A stretch of 64,000 bases of DNA from Sulfurovum sp. (GCA_002733215.1 NVUY01000018.1:207-64206); one strand, 5' to 3'; positions 18,146 through 27,616 are shown, numbered from the stretch's first letter. Program-made: numbers and translations. Notes: generated by a model not told the origin, from the sequence alone.

Positions 18146-19468
18146 CTACTTCTTGGATTGTGTATCGCGCAAAAATAATTTCTCACCTATAAAAACTATC
18201 AAGATACCTATCAATGCTATATAGATAACCATTATGTCAGTGCTTGCTTTAATCTTAAGGAATGCAGCAAGGACAACAACATCAAATACAATAGCCGTTA
18301 GCAGAATGCCTGCATGGGCATTGATCTCTTTTCTAAGGTGGCGAAAAACACCCCAGTGAATGGCAATATCCATCAATAAATAAAAGATTGCACCCAAAGA
18401 TGCTATGCGGCTCAGATCAAAAAATATCGTTAAAAATATAGCCAAAACAATCGTGTAAACGAGGGTATGGTTTTGAATGGTTCCCGGCATACCAAAATGG
18501 CTATGCGGTACCAGCTTCATATCTGTGAGCATAGCTAGCATACGAGATACGGCAAATACACTTGCGATCACCCCGGAAGTTGTAGCAACAATCGCCAATA
18601 CAACAGTAAACCACAAACCATACTCTCCAAAAACCGGTCTGGCTGCCTCTGCCAGTGCATAATCTTTGGCTGTTATGATTTCTTCCAAACTAAGATTAGC
18701 AGAGACCGCCAGGGCTACAAGAATATAGATGATGACACAGATCGCAATGGAAATAATAATCGCACGCCCAACATTTTTGTGTGGCTCAACGATCTCGGAA
18801 CCACTGTTTGTAATAGTGGTAAATCCCTTATAGGCCAATATCGCAAGTGCCATGGCGGCTATAAATCCTGTCACAGATGTATCTGTTGTGACCGATGATG
18901 TGGTTTCAAATGAAATATCAGCGACCCATAAACCGCCAACTGCAAAGAGCACAATACCGCCTATTTTGATAAATGCCATGATCAAAGAAAATAGACCCAC
19001 CATACGATTACCGGAGATATTCAGTAAAAAAGCAAAAATCAGTAGTCCTACTGCTAACGCCGGTATGATAAAACTACCCGTTTCAACATTAAATAACTGT
19101 GTCGTATAGGTTCCGAAAGTACGCGCAACTAAGCTTTGATTAATCACCATTGAAAAATACATCAACAAGGCTCCAACAGCTGTCATTATGCCTTTTCCAT
19201 AAGCCTTTTGCAAAAACATCGCTATGCCTCCTGCAGATGGATAGGCATTGGACAGTTTTACATAGGAGTATGCACTAAAAGAGGTTACCACTGCGGCAGC
19301 CAGAAAAGCAAGGGGAAACAGCGCTCCTGCCAGTTCAGCTATCTGTCCTGTCAGCGCCAATATACCTGCGCCTATCATCACTCCTGTACCCATAGAGACA
19401 GCCCCTAAAAGAGAGAGACTGTTTTTTTTATACTGTGATGATCTGTCGTGTTGTGTATGATCATGCAT
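18146..19468 (-). CDS. APC-family amino acid permease
   Basis: The 440-residue protein has about 12 membrane segments and opens with GVMIGAGILALTGQIAELAG, the conserved first-helix substrate site of APC transporters. A KGFTTITNSGSEIVEPHKNVGRAI segment near 215-240 is also typical. The substrate cannot be assigned. RBS AGAAGGAT precedes the ATG. It lies 59 bases downstream of a truncated copper-response gene in the same direction, so it may be transcribed from that gene's TRCACA promoter. Confidence 0.82.
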   Translation of the reverse strand: MHDHTQHDRSSQYKKNSLSLLGAVSMGTGVMIGAGILALTGQIAELAGALFPLAFLAAAVVTSFSAYSYVKLSNAYPSAGGIAMFLQKAYGKGIMTAVGALLMYFSMVINQSLVARTFGTYTTQLFNVETGSFIIPALAVGLLIFAFLLNISGNRMVGLFSLIMAFIKIGGIVLFAVGGLWVADISFETTSSVTTDTSVTGFIAAMALAILAYKGFTTITNSGSEIVEPHKNVGRAIIISIAICVIIYILVALAVSANLSLEEIITAKDYALAEAARPVFGEYGLWFTVVLAIVATTSGVIASVFAVSRMLAMLTDMKLVPHSHFGMPGTIQNHTLVYTIVLAIFLTIFFDLSRIASLGAIFYLLMDIAIHWGVFRHLRKEINAHAGILLTAIVFDVVVLAAFLKIKASTDIMVIYIALIGILIVFIGEKLFLRDTQSKK

Positions 19469-19527
19469 AGATAATCCTTCTGGTTTTACTTGTCCTGTAG
19501 CCGTTTAAATATAAATATGGCAACAGA

Positions 19528-19692
19528 TTAATGGTTCAACACTAGCTTGAACGCCGGCATTAGTGATACTTTTCCATGATTTACTACCATATTCATACCA
19601 TCAACTTTTTGATGATGACGTGATTCCCCAGCCATTATCAAATTTGTACCAAGCAGTACAAAGAAGAAAATAAATAACTTTTTATATAACAT
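19528..19692 (-). pseudogene. Truncated paralog of the small Met/His-rich exported protein
   Basis: A 54-codon frame from ATG 19692 to TAA 19528. Its first ~33 residues (MLYKKLFIFFFVLLGTNLIM then AGESRHHQKVDGM) parallel those of the gene at 17651 (MLYKKILIS ... IMAGHAERHQTVDGL). The C-terminal domain is absent, so I treat it as a truncated duplicate. It could still yield a short exported His-rich peptide. It has its own TRCACA operator and lies just before the permease gene. Confidence 0.6.
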
Positions 19693-19721
19693 TGTAAATC
19701 CTTTCACTAAATGTTTTCTCT

Positions 19722-19753
19722 AGTCTATTATCAAAGTGTGTATTGTGTGTGCA
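19722..19753 (-). promoter_or_regulatory. TRCACA operator upstream of the truncated paralog and permease
   Basis: On the minus strand: TGCACA (19748-19753), N5, TACACA (19737-19742), N9, TAGACT (19722-19727, 4 of 6 to the -10 consensus). Confidence 0.55.
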
Positions 19754-19882
19754 TTTCGTACATGCAATGTATACTAAAATGAGAATCATATATGCAGGGT
19801 TGACAGGTCAAGTGAGCAGAGATATTTTAGCATTTATACTTAACTCAAAAACAGAGGATGACAAAGAATAATCTCTCATCAA

Positions 19883-19907
19883 GTGTGCATAATCTTGTTA
19901 TGCACAC
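19883..19907 (-). terminator. Hairpin just after cusA
   Basis: Perfect 10-base arms GTGTGCATAA/TTATGCACAC with a 5-base loop, 6 bases after the cusA stop. No U-tract follows. The arms contain TGTGCA and TGCACA, the same hexamer as the operators but inverted, so a protein site is also possible. Confidence 0.4.
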
Positions 19908-19912
19908 ACTGC

Positions 19913-22900
19913 TTATGCAATATCTTCTATGCGTGCACGTTGCTCTTTATACTCCAATACAAAACTATAAAGGACAGGTAGTACCAATAAGTTGAGTATG
20001 GTTACCGTTAACATACCTCCCAACATAGGTGCAGCAATACGGTGTGTGACATCTGAACCTGTTGAGGTACTAAGCATAATAGGCACTAAACCTGCCATGG
20101 TAGAGACTGCTGTCATAATTACGGGACGTACTCTTTGTGAAGTGGCATAAAAGGCTGATTCTTTTATCTCTTCTGCTGAGAGTGCTTTTCCTTTGGCAGT
20201 ACGCCGTTTTTTGACTTCTGTGTCTATGAAGCTTAGTACTAAAACACCAATCTCAGCTGCCATCCCTGCAAGGGCTATAAATCCTACAGCTACGGCTACG
20301 GACATGTTGTATCCATTAATATAAATAAGCCAGATCCCTCCTATGAGTGCAAAAGGCATAGAGAGCATGACAATGACCGGTTCTATCACATTTTTAAAGT
20401 TCAGGTATAAAAGTATGAAAATAATAAGTAAGGTAATGGGTGTAACTATTTGCAGGCGTTGTGCCGCACGTTCCATATATTCAAACTGACCTGACCATGT
20501 TATGGTATAGCCTGCTGGTATATTGACTTTTTCCTCTAAGACTTTTTTGGCTTTTTTTACAAAACCACCTATGTCAGAAGTTGATAAATCCACATAGATC
20601 CAGGCATTGGGTCTGGCATTTTCACTTTTAATGACAGGTGCACCACGTCTATACACTATTTTTGCTACCATCGCCATAGGAATCTGTATCCCTGTAGGTG
20701 TAGGAATGAGTACACGCTCTAATGTCTCTTTGTCACTACGATAGTCTCTAGGGTATCGTACATTGACAGGGTAACGCTCCAAACCTTCTACCGTCTCAGT
20801 TACATTCATACCACCAATGGCACTTTGTATGACATCTTGGACAGCACCCACAGTAAGTCCGTAGCGGGCTGCTTTTTCTCTGTCTATATCAAAGTCTAAG
20901 TAGTAGCCTCCCACCGCTCTGTCCCCAAAGGCAGATGTTGTTTCAGGTAAAGTTTTCATGGCTTGTTCTATCTCTTTGGAAACTTTTTGCAGTACATTCA
21001 GGTCTGGACCGGAAACTTTAATACCTACGGGGGTTTTTATCCCTGTAGAGAGCATGTCTATCCGTGTTTTAATTGGCATTGTCCATGCATTGGCAACCCC
21101 TGGGAAGTTAATGGCAGCATTAAATTCATCCATTAGGTTTTTGGTCGTTTTGGTCGGGTCAGGCCATTGCTCTTTTGGTTTAAGTCTAATGGTGGTCTCA
21201 ACCATAGAAAGTGGTGCCGCATCTGTTGCAGTCTCAGCACGTCCTATCTTGCCAAAGACGCTTTCTACTTCCGGAAAGGTTTTGAGTATCTTATCACTTT
21301 GTTGTAAAAACTCTTTGGCTTTGGTGATGGAGATACCAGGGAACATTGTTGGCATATAGAGTACATCTCCCTCATCTAATGGAGGCATAAATTCACTGCC
21401 CAACTTAGAATAGGGGTAGTAGGTCAATGCCAAAATGGCAATCGCTAAGGTGATAGTCACAGTACGCCATTTCATAGCTAGTTTTAGTAGTGGTGTATGT
21501 ACAGCATGTAGTGCTCTATTGATAGGGTTCTTTTCCTCAGCAATAATTTTACCACGTACAAAATATCCTATCATTACAGGTACCAGTGTCACCGCCAAGA
21601 TCGCAGAGGCTGCCATGGCATAGGTAGCCGTAAAGGCAAGGGGGCTAAAGAGTCTTCCCTCTTGTGCCTGCATGGTAAAGATAGGTAAAAAAGAAACTGT
21701 AATGACCAATAAAGAGAAAAAGAGTGCAGGACCCACCTCTTTTGAGGACTTGGTTATGACCTCCCATCGTTCACTGTCGCTCAGTTGCGCACCTTTTTCT
21801 TTCACGGCTTCGGCCAAACGGCTATGGGCATTTTCTACCATAACGATGGCACCATCGACCATGGTACCAATGGTGATAGCGATCCCTCCTAGAGACATAA
21901 TATTGGCATCTAAACCTTGTATACGCATGACAATAAATGCCATTAAAATGCCTAGAGGCAAGGTGATGATCGCCACAAAGGCAGAACGTGCATGCAGCAA
22001 GAAGAGTATAACCACTAAACTCACAATAAAGAGTTGTTGCATCAAGGAAGTATTGAGACTCTCAACTGCACGTTCTATGAGGTCACCCCTGTCATACACA
22101 GGGACTATCTTGACCCCATCAGGTAGACCTTTTTGCAGTTCTTCCAGTTTTTTTCGTACAGCTTGTATGGTTGCCAGTGCATTTTCACCATAACGCATGA
22201 TGACCACACCACCAACCACTTCACCTTCACCGTTATAGTCCACTAAACCTCTTCTGAGTTCAGGACCTATAAAGACATTGGCAATATCTTTCAGCCGTAT
22301 GGGTGTACCTTCTTTGTCTACCTCCACGGGTATTTGATTGAGATCCTCTACAGATTGTATGTAGCCTGCACTCCGTACCATATACTCTGTCTCTGCCATC
22401 TCTATGAGACGACCGCCGACATCTTTGTTAGACATTTTAATAGCCATTTTTACTTTGTCGAGTGAAATGTTATAGCGTTGCAAGGCATTGGGGTCAACTT
22501 CTACTTGGTACTGCTTGACATAGCCTCCTACGGAAGCTACTTCTGCTACACCTTTTACTGTCTGTAACGGGTAACGCATATACCAGTCTTGCAGTGAACG
22601 TAACTGTGCAAGGTCATGGTTCCCTGTGCTGTCTTGTAAGGTATATTCATAGATCCAGCCTACACCTGTGGCATCGGGGCCGAGTGTAGGGTTGACTGTT
22701 TTAGGCAGCCTTCCACTCACATAGTTTAACGACTCCAGTACCCGGGAACGTGCCCAATACATATCGGTGTTGTCTTCAAAAATCAAATAGACAAAAGACA
22801 TACCAAAAAAGGAGTATCCTCTTACCACTTTTGTATTGGGGACAGCAAGCATCGCTGTGGTTAAAGGGTAGGTAACCTGATCTTCAACGACTTGAGGTGA

Positions 22901-23068
22901 CTGACCAGGATACTCTGTAAAGATAATAACCTGTACATCAGATAAATCCGGAATCGCATCCAAGGGAGCATTTTTATACGAATATAGCCCCACCACCGCA
23001 ATAATAATCGTTGCGATGATGACCATAAACCTTTCACGCAGTGATGCGCCTATTATTGCAGCAATCAT
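19913..23068 (-). CDS. cusA: Cu(I)/Ag(I) efflux RND transporter CusA
   Basis: A 1051-residue inner-membrane RND pump of the heavy-metal family with 12 membrane segments and two large periplasmic loops. Subtype is shown by three Met that match the E. coli CusA metal site (M573, M623, M672): LYMPT (about 572), PLSMVETT (about 622) and RIDMLSTG (672). The proton-relay segment GGIAITIGTMVDGAIVMVENAHSRL is present near 393. With CusB and the TolC-like protein it exports Cu(I)/Ag(I) across both membranes. Its start overlaps the cusB stop (ATGA). It appears intact, unlike several neighbouring copper genes. Confidence 0.93.
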   Translation of the reverse strand: MIAAIIGASLRERFMVIIATIIIAVVGLYSYKNAPLDAIPDLSDVQVIIFTEYPGQSPQVVEDQVTYPLTTAMLAVPNTKVVRGYSFFGMSFVYLIFEDNTDMYWARSRVLESLNYVSGRLPKTVNPTLGPDATGVGWIYEYTLQDSTGNHDLAQLRSLQDWYMRYPLQTVKGVAEVASVGGYVKQYQVEVDPNALQRYNISLDKVKMAIKMSNKDVGGRLIEMAETEYMVRSAGYIQSVEDLNQIPVEVDKEGTPIRLKDIANVFIGPELRRGLVDYNGEGEVVGGVVIMRYGENALATIQAVRKKLEELQKGLPDGVKIVPVYDRGDLIERAVESLNTSLMQQLFIVSLVVILFLLHARSAFVAIITLPLGILMAFIVMRIQGLDANIMSLGGIAITIGTMVDGAIVMVENAHSRLAEAVKEKGAQLSDSERWEVITKSSKEVGPALFFSLLVITVSFLPIFTMQAQEGRLFSPLAFTATYAMAASAILAVTLVPVMIGYFVRGKIIAEEKNPINRALHAVHTPLLKLAMKWRTVTITLAIAILALTYYPYSKLGSEFMPPLDEGDVLYMPTMFPGISITKAKEFLQQSDKILKTFPEVESVFGKIGRAETATDAAPLSMVETTIRLKPKEQWPDPTKTTKNLMDEFNAAINFPGVANAWTMPIKTRIDMLSTGIKTPVGIKVSGPDLNVLQKVSKEIEQAMKTLPETTSAFGDRAVGGYYLDFDIDREKAARYGLTVGAVQDVIQSAIGGMNVTETVEGLERYPVNVRYPRDYRSDKETLERVLIPTPTGIQIPMAMVAKIVYRRGAPVIKSENARPNAWIYVDLSTSDIGGFVKKAKKVLEEKVNIPAGYTITWSGQFEYMERAAQRLQIVTPITLLIIFILLYLNFKNVIEPVIVMLSMPFALIGGIWLIYINGYNMSVAVAVGFIALAGMAAEIGVLVLSFIDTEVKKRRTAKGKALSAEEIKESAFYATSQRVRPVIMTAVSTMAGLVPIMLSTSTGSDVTHRIAAPMLGGMLTVTILNLLVLPVLYSFVLEYKEQRARIEDIA

Positions 23069-24408
23069 TTTGCATTCTCTTTTGTGATGTTTTTATCCAT
23101 TTTCATAGCTTTATCTACTTTCATAGTCTCTTCCATAGGTAGCACTTCTGTCATTTTAGACATCGCTTCTCTAAGTTTGGATTCTGAATCTATCAAGAAT
23201 TGTGCAGAAGTGACTACCTCTTCACCCTCTTTTAACCCAGATAAAATGGAGACTTTCCCTGAAGACTCTATACCAATCTGTACAAATCGTGGCTCATACT
23301 TACCTTTGGCTTTGACCACAAAGACATGGGTATTGTCCCCGGATCTGATAATGGCTTCAGATGGGATGACCAGTGCATTTTTTTGCTTTTGCACACTTAT
23401 TTTTACCTCTGCAAACATATCTGGACGTAAGAGTAAATTCTCATTTTTAAATACCAGTCTTACTTTGGTTGTCCGTGTTTTGGCTTCGGCATACGGATAG
23501 ATGTAATCAACCGTACCTTTAAACACTTTACCGGGTACACTGATCAGTGTCACCTCTGCACTGTCACCCTCTTTGAGCCAAGGCAGTTCATACTCATAAA
23601 TCTCAGCTATGATCCATACTGTTCTCAAATCTGCGATCATATAAAGTTCAGTTTTGGGTGAAACATGTTGTCCCTTGCGTGCACCAATGCGTAAAATGGT
23701 ACCTGCAACAGGGGTATGAATATGTAGATTTTTTTTAATCTTTCGACTCACTTCCAGTTCTCTAATTTGATGTGCCGGGACATCAAGTAATTTTAGTCTT
23801 TCTTTAGCACTCTGTACCAATCTTTTTGCACCTTCCCGTACATCTTTAAAAGGACTTTTTGAGAGTGCTTTGACATTTTGTAATGCCAAGAGATACTCCT
23901 CTTGTGTAGAGACCAGTTGAGGAGAATAGATACTCATTAAAATATCATCTTCCTTCACGCGTTCGCCTGTTTTGTCTATAAAAACCTCATCTATCCAACC
24001 TTCTGTTTTAGGATGCAGCCGTGCCATTTTCTCTTCATCAAAGTCTACACGTCCTACAGCACGAATGGTTTTACTCAGTGCTTCTACTTTAACCATCACC
24101 GTTCGTACACCGATATTTTGAACCACAGTAGGGTCTATTTTTACCGTTCCGGCTTTATCGTCACTTGCTTCACCATCTGCATAGACAGGCACATAGTCCA
24201 TCCCCATCGAGTCTTTTGTGGGCACAGGAGAGGTGACTGCGGGGTTCATCGCATTTCGGTAAAAAAGTATTTTCTTGCCTTCTTTTTTTGTTTGCGCAGA
24301 TGCATTGGCTTCAGAGGGTGATTGCATTTGCAAAAGAGAGACTCCATAGCCTAAGCCCATACCCACTGCCAGTGTAATACCTACGGTACTTATAAGTGTC
24401 TTATTCAT
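23065..24408 (-). CDS. cusB: Efflux RND periplasmic adaptor CusB with N-terminal metal-binding segment
   Basis: The 447-residue membrane-fusion protein has an N-terminal membrane anchor/signal segment (about 7-27). Next is the heavy-metal-binding segment FYRNAMNPAVTSPVPTKDSM then GMDYVPVY (about 48-78), whose Met residues bind Cu/Ag in the CusB family. Barrel-sandwich and beta-barrel domains and a helical hairpin follow. It links CusA to the outer-membrane channel and passes metal to the pump. It overlaps cusA downstream and the TolC-like gene upstream (8 bases). The C-terminus is Met/Lys-rich (VLPMEETMKVDKAMKMDKN), which may add ligands. Confidence 0.9.
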   Translation of the reverse strand: MNKTLISTVGITLAVGMGLGYGVSLLQMQSPSEANASAQTKKEGKKILFYRNAMNPAVTSPVPTKDSMGMDYVPVYADGEASDDKAGTVKIDPTVVQNIGVRTVMVKVEALSKTIRAVGRVDFDEEKMARLHPKTEGWIDEVFIDKTGERVKEDDILMSIYSPQLVSTQEEYLLALQNVKALSKSPFKDVREGAKRLVQSAKERLKLLDVPAHQIRELEVSRKIKKNLHIHTPVAGTILRIGARKGQHVSPKTELYMIADLRTVWIIAEIYEYELPWLKEGDSAEVTLISVPGKVFKGTVDYIYPYAEAKTRTTKVRLVFKNENLLLRPDMFAEVKISVQKQKNALVIPSEAIIRSGDNTHVFVVKAKGKYEPRFVQIGIESSGKVSILSGLKEGEEVVTSAQFLIDSESKLREAMSKMTEVLPMEETMKVDKAMKMDKNITKENAK

Positions 24409-25705
24409 ATATTTTTACCTTTCCTACTTTTGCTTGCATACCTGAGAGAGCCTGCATGGATTCTGTATATACTTTCCAATAAAGTAATTCATAATTAAAG
24501 AGTGTCACTTGACTTCGTACAAGATTTAAAAAGTCAACCTTACTGACTTGATACCCTGTACGCATAGACTGGACTGTTAGTCTTGCCTGGGGTAGGATAC
24601 CTGTTTCATAGAGTTGTAATTGTCTTGTTGTCTGTTTATAGTCAGTATAATACTTTGAAATCTCACTCATCACTCGAAGTTTTTCATTTTCAAGTGCAAA
24701 AGAACTGCCTTGTTGTTCTATAAACCTTTGTTGGACTGCTTTGGATTGTTTTGTTTTATAATAAAGAGGTACTTTGATGCCAACTCTTAAAGAGAGAAGG
24801 TCAGATCTGGGGTCATTAAAGCTATTGGGGTTATAGCCTGTTCTGTCACCATAACTAAGTGAAACTTTAAAGTCTGGATAGAACTCTTTTTCTGCCAATG
24901 CTAACCTGGAACCGGATGCTAAAAGACGTGTTTCTTCTCTTTTAAGTATAGGGCGGTACTCTTCTGCCAAAGCATAGAGCTTTCTTTCAGTCATTTTAGA
25001 GGAGAGTTTCTTATGTTTTTTTGTACCTAGGGTTATGTTTTGTGAAGGGTCTCTGCCCATGAGTAAATTAAGTATGATATTTTGATTTTTTCTTAGCCCT
25101 ATGACTTGTATTTCCTGATCTGTTAATTTAGATAATTCGAGTTGTGCAAGCAGGACATCTTGTTGTAAACCTTTACCTGTTGTATATTTTTCTTCAGCGA
25201 TTTGTGTAAATTGGCGAAGCAATGCCTGATTGGTATCAATTGTTTCAAGTGCACGGTCTAGGTAGTAAAGTTTCCACCATGTACGTGTGGTATTATCTGC
25301 TAATAAAAGGCGGGCTTCTTCAACATTATACATAGAGGCAGTTGCTTCAAATTCTGCTATTTCTCCACGTAGATCTAATTTCCCCGGGTAGGGGAAATCC
25401 TGGGTAAAACCAACTTGTATATTTGTCATAGCCTCTTGTGCTCTGTTAAATGTATCTGTAGGAAAGTTGATAGACCCAATACTCACCATAGGGTCTGGTA
25501 AACTTGAAACTTGAGATGGCACTTCTTTGAGAGCCTGATATCTAGCATGTATTTGTGCGAGGTTTGGATTTTTTTCCAGTGCTATTTGGGTAGCATGCTT
25601 CACATTGATACTCTGTGTCTTTACAGTAGCAAATGCCAGTGAAGACATAAGTAATAAAAATACACAGCCTCCTTGTAAATAACCTATAGGTTTTTTATGA
25701 TACAT
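24401..25705 (-). CDS. TolC-family outer-membrane channel (CusC-like)
   Basis: An outer-membrane efflux protein with two repeated helical regions (ATQIALEKNPNLAQIHARYQ near the start; ASGSRLALAEKEFYPDFKVS in the middle) and a signal peptide at the N-terminus. It completes the CusCBA exporter and is the first gene of the operon. I prefer the ATG at 25705 (434 residues), which has GGA 7 bases upstream and directly precedes the signal peptide MYHKKPIGYLQGG. The in-frame ATG at 25729 lacks a ribosome binding site. The mature N-terminus has no lipobox Cys in the usual place, unlike E. coli CusC. Confidence 0.87.
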   Translation of the reverse strand: MYHKKPIGYLQGGCVFLLLMSSLAFATVKTQSINVKHATQIALEKNPNLAQIHARYQALKEVPSQVSSLPDPMVSIGSINFPTDTFNRAQEAMTNIQVGFTQDFPYPGKLDLRGEIAEFEATASMYNVEEARLLLADNTTRTWWKLYYLDRALETIDTNQALLRQFTQIAEEKYTTGKGLQQDVLLAQLELSKLTDQEIQVIGLRKNQNIILNLLMGRDPSQNITLGTKKHKKLSSKMTERKLYALAEEYRPILKREETRLLASGSRLALAEKEFYPDFKVSLSYGDRTGYNPNSFNDPRSDLLSLRVGIKVPLYYKTKQSKAVQQRFIEQQGSSFALENEKLRVMSEISKYYTDYKQTTRQLQLYETGILPQARLTVQSMRTGYQVSKVDFLNLVRSQVTLFNYELLYWKVYTESMQALSGMQAKVGKVKIYE

Positions 25706-25756
25706 TGAATTTTCCAAAAGTCCCTCCATATTTATTTTATTTCTTTGCTTACCTAT

Positions 25757-25788
25757 ATAGTACGTATATTATGTGTACAGACTGTGCA
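25757..25788 (-). promoter_or_regulatory. TRCACA operator and promoter of cusCBA
   Basis: On the minus strand: TGCACA (25783-25788), N5, TACACA (25772-25777), N9, TACTAT (25757-25762). It overlaps the divergent operator of the copA remnant. Confidence 0.7.
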
Positions 25789-25816
25789 CATAATATACAC
25801 AGTTAAGTATTATCAT
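25785..25816 (+). promoter_or_regulatory. TRCACA operator and promoter of the former copA
   Basis: TGCACA (25785-25790), N5, TACACA (25796-25801), N9, TATCAT (25811-25816). It shares four bases with the divergent cusCBA operator, because TGTGCACA contains both orientations of the half-site. Confidence 0.7.
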
Positions 25817-25863
25817 TACTATAAGCTTAGGCATGATTAATGTGTCAGGAAAGGAGTTAGATC

Positions 25864-26350
25864 ATGAAAAAAACACTCAAAGATGCTGTGTGTGGTATGG
25901 ATATAACAACAGATACAAAATTTTTACAGATGAAGGTGAACAAAGATATTATTTTTGTTCCGAGTCTTGTCAGGGTTAATTTCTTGAAAACCCAGATGAA
26001 TACATACATGATAATCATAAAAATGAAAGCTGCTCTTCTTCTAAACCGATCTTTGATGAACATAGACATGAGCATCCTTCCCCTCAGACAACAAATACAG
26101 CAGAAATAGATAAAGATGCTATCTATACCTGTCCCATGCATCCAGAAATCCAGCAAAAAGGTCCGGGAAGCCGTCCTAAATGAGGGATGGCACTTGAACC
26201 TATGGTGGCACAGGCAGGGGAAGAAGATACAGAAGAGTTGGATGACATGACCCGCCGTTTCAAGGTCAGTGCCGTATTGCCGCTGTGATGAGTTTTTCAT
26301 CGGTTTCGGTGATAGCGAATTCTTTGAGGTTGAGAAATTTGGAGCTATAA
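25864..26350 (+). pseudogene. copA: Remnant of a Cu-translocating P-type ATPase (copA), both ends only
   Basis: The start reads MKKTLKDAVCGMDITTDTKF. After a frame change it reads YYFCSESCQG, stop, FLENPDEY: a YHS metal-binding domain with lesions. Then come IYTCPMHPEIQQKGPGSRPK, a TGA in place of the conserved Cys codon, and GMALEP, the second metal-binding motif. After DMTRRFKVSAVL the sequence jumps out of frame to AAVMSFSSVSVIANSLRLR and a stop at 26348-26350, the usual C-terminus of CopA. The whole transport and ATPase core, about 2 kb, is missing. An operator and -10 upstream are intact. At least four separate lesions make a sequencing error unlikely. Confidence 0.85.
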
Positions 26351-26361
26351 ATGTTAATATA

Positions 26362-26399
26362 ACTTGACATATGTTGCTAAAAAGTATAATATGTTAAGT
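26362..26399 (+). promoter_or_regulatory. Promoter and inverted-repeat operator of the HipA/HipB pair
   Basis: TTGACA (26364-26369), 15 bases, TATAAT (26385-26390). The promoter is embedded in an imperfect inverted repeat, ACTTGACATAT (26362-26372) and ATATGTTAAGT (26389-26399). This is a likely autoregulatory site for the HipB-like repressor. Confidence 0.5.
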
Positions 26400-26422
26400 A
26401 TAAATAACTTTTAGGAGTCTTT

Positions 26423-27616
26423 ATGCTTCATGTATTTGCCAATGCTTCAGCTTCTGGTAGGTTAGACTACGATGCTAAGAGTAGAGAGTTTGTTTTTAAC
26501 TATACTGAGGATAACCCTATCTCTCTCACGATGCCCTATAGTACCAAGAGTTACACTTCACATTACCATATACACCCTATTTTCGATATGAGTATGCCTG
26601 AGGGCTATCTCTTTGAATTGCTTAAAAACCTGCTGATCAAAGAGTATGGGGAAATAGATGATTTTATACTTTTTTCACATTTGTCCCGTTCTATTGAGGG
26701 CTACTTGACCTATGATAAAGAGGAAGAGAGCGAGGTATTTTCTTTCACTTTGGATGAGGTACTGCAAAGCAAAGATGAAAATATTTTTGCCACACTCGTA
26801 AACCGTTTTCTAAACCATTCAGCTATCGCGGGTGTGCAGCCTAAAGTTTTGGCACAGCTGGAGGACAAAGCTGCACTTTCCAGTAGAGAATATATCATTA
26901 AAAGTTTTTCTTCCGAGTATCCACACTTGGCTGAAAATGAATATTTTTGTATGAAAGCACTTACTTATGCAGGCATCACTACACCTAAGTTTTGGCTATC
27001 TGAGAGTAAAAAGCTTTTTATTATGGAGAAGTTCACCTACCAAAAAGAGCAGGGAAGCTTTTATGGGTTTGAAGAGTTTTGTGTATTGTTCAAATACAAC
27101 AAAGAGCAAAAATATTATGGAAGTTACGAAAAAGTAGCGAAGTCATTGGCTCATATAAGTACACAAAAACAAGATGATCTGCGTATGTTTTACAAGATGA
27201 TGCTGATGAATTATCTGCTTAAAAACGGGGATGCCCACTTAAAGAACTTCGGCGTGCTTTACACAGCAGATAAAAAAGAACGTTTTTTAGCTCCTGCCTA
27301 TGATGTGGTAAACACACTTGTCTATCTGCCTCATGATAAACCGGCTTTAACGCTGGTAGGGAAAAAGGTATGGGTAGATAAAAAGACTTTAATGGATTTT
27401 GGTATTTCCAGTTGTATGCTGAGTGAAAAAGAGGCTTTATCATTGTTTGAGGAATGTGTTGACGCTACTAAGAAGATGATGAAAGAGATAGAATGCTATA
27501 GCATAGAAAATCCTGACTTTCAAGCTTTTGGTGAACAGTTTTTAAAGGTAGTGCATTTTTCACTCAGCGATAACATTGAGACTAGCTATAAGGATGCTTG
27601 CGATGGAATTTTATAA
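26423..27616 (+). CDS. HipA-family serine/threonine kinase toxin
   Basis: The 397-residue protein has the HipA N-subdomain, a glycine-rich loop (AIAGVQPKVLAQL near 135) and the catalytic segment MNYLLKNGDAHLKNFGVLY near 265-283. The metal-binding PAYDVV follows near 295. HipA kinases phosphorylate targets such as glutamyl-tRNA synthetase and cause growth arrest. Length and motifs are complete, so it should be active. TTTTAGGAG precedes the ATG. The toxin is encoded before the HTH antitoxin, the reverse of E. coli hipBA, and the two genes overlap by 14 bases. Its target is unknown. Confidence 0.85.
   Translation: MLHVFANASASGRLDYDAKSREFVFNYTEDNPISLTMPYSTKSYTSHYHIHPIFDMSMPEGYLFELLKNLLIKEYGEIDDFILFSHLSRSIEGYLTYDKEEESEVFSFTLDEVLQSKDENIFATLVNRFLNHSAIAGVQPKVLAQLEDKAALSSREYIIKSFSSEYPHLAENEYFCMKALTYAGITTPKFWLSESKKLFIMEKFTYQKEQGSFYGFEEFCVLFKYNKEQKYYGSYEKVAKSLAHISTQKQDDLRMFYKMMLMNYLLKNGDAHLKNFGVLYTADKKERFLAPAYDVVNTLVYLPHDKPALTLVGKKVWVDKKTLMDFGISSCMLSEKEALSLFEECVDATKKMMKEIECYSIENPDFQAFGEQFLKVVHFSLSDNIETSYKDACDGIL

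Noticed and set aside
19793-19882. Possible coding remnant between cusA and the truncated paralog
   Set aside because: Short stretches in two minus-strand frames looked vaguely like an exported protein end, but no motif could be named.
25857-26300. 147-codon minus-strand frame opposite the copA remnant
   Set aside because: The plus strand carries clear YHS and CPMHPE copper-ATPase segments, so the minus frame is a shadow.
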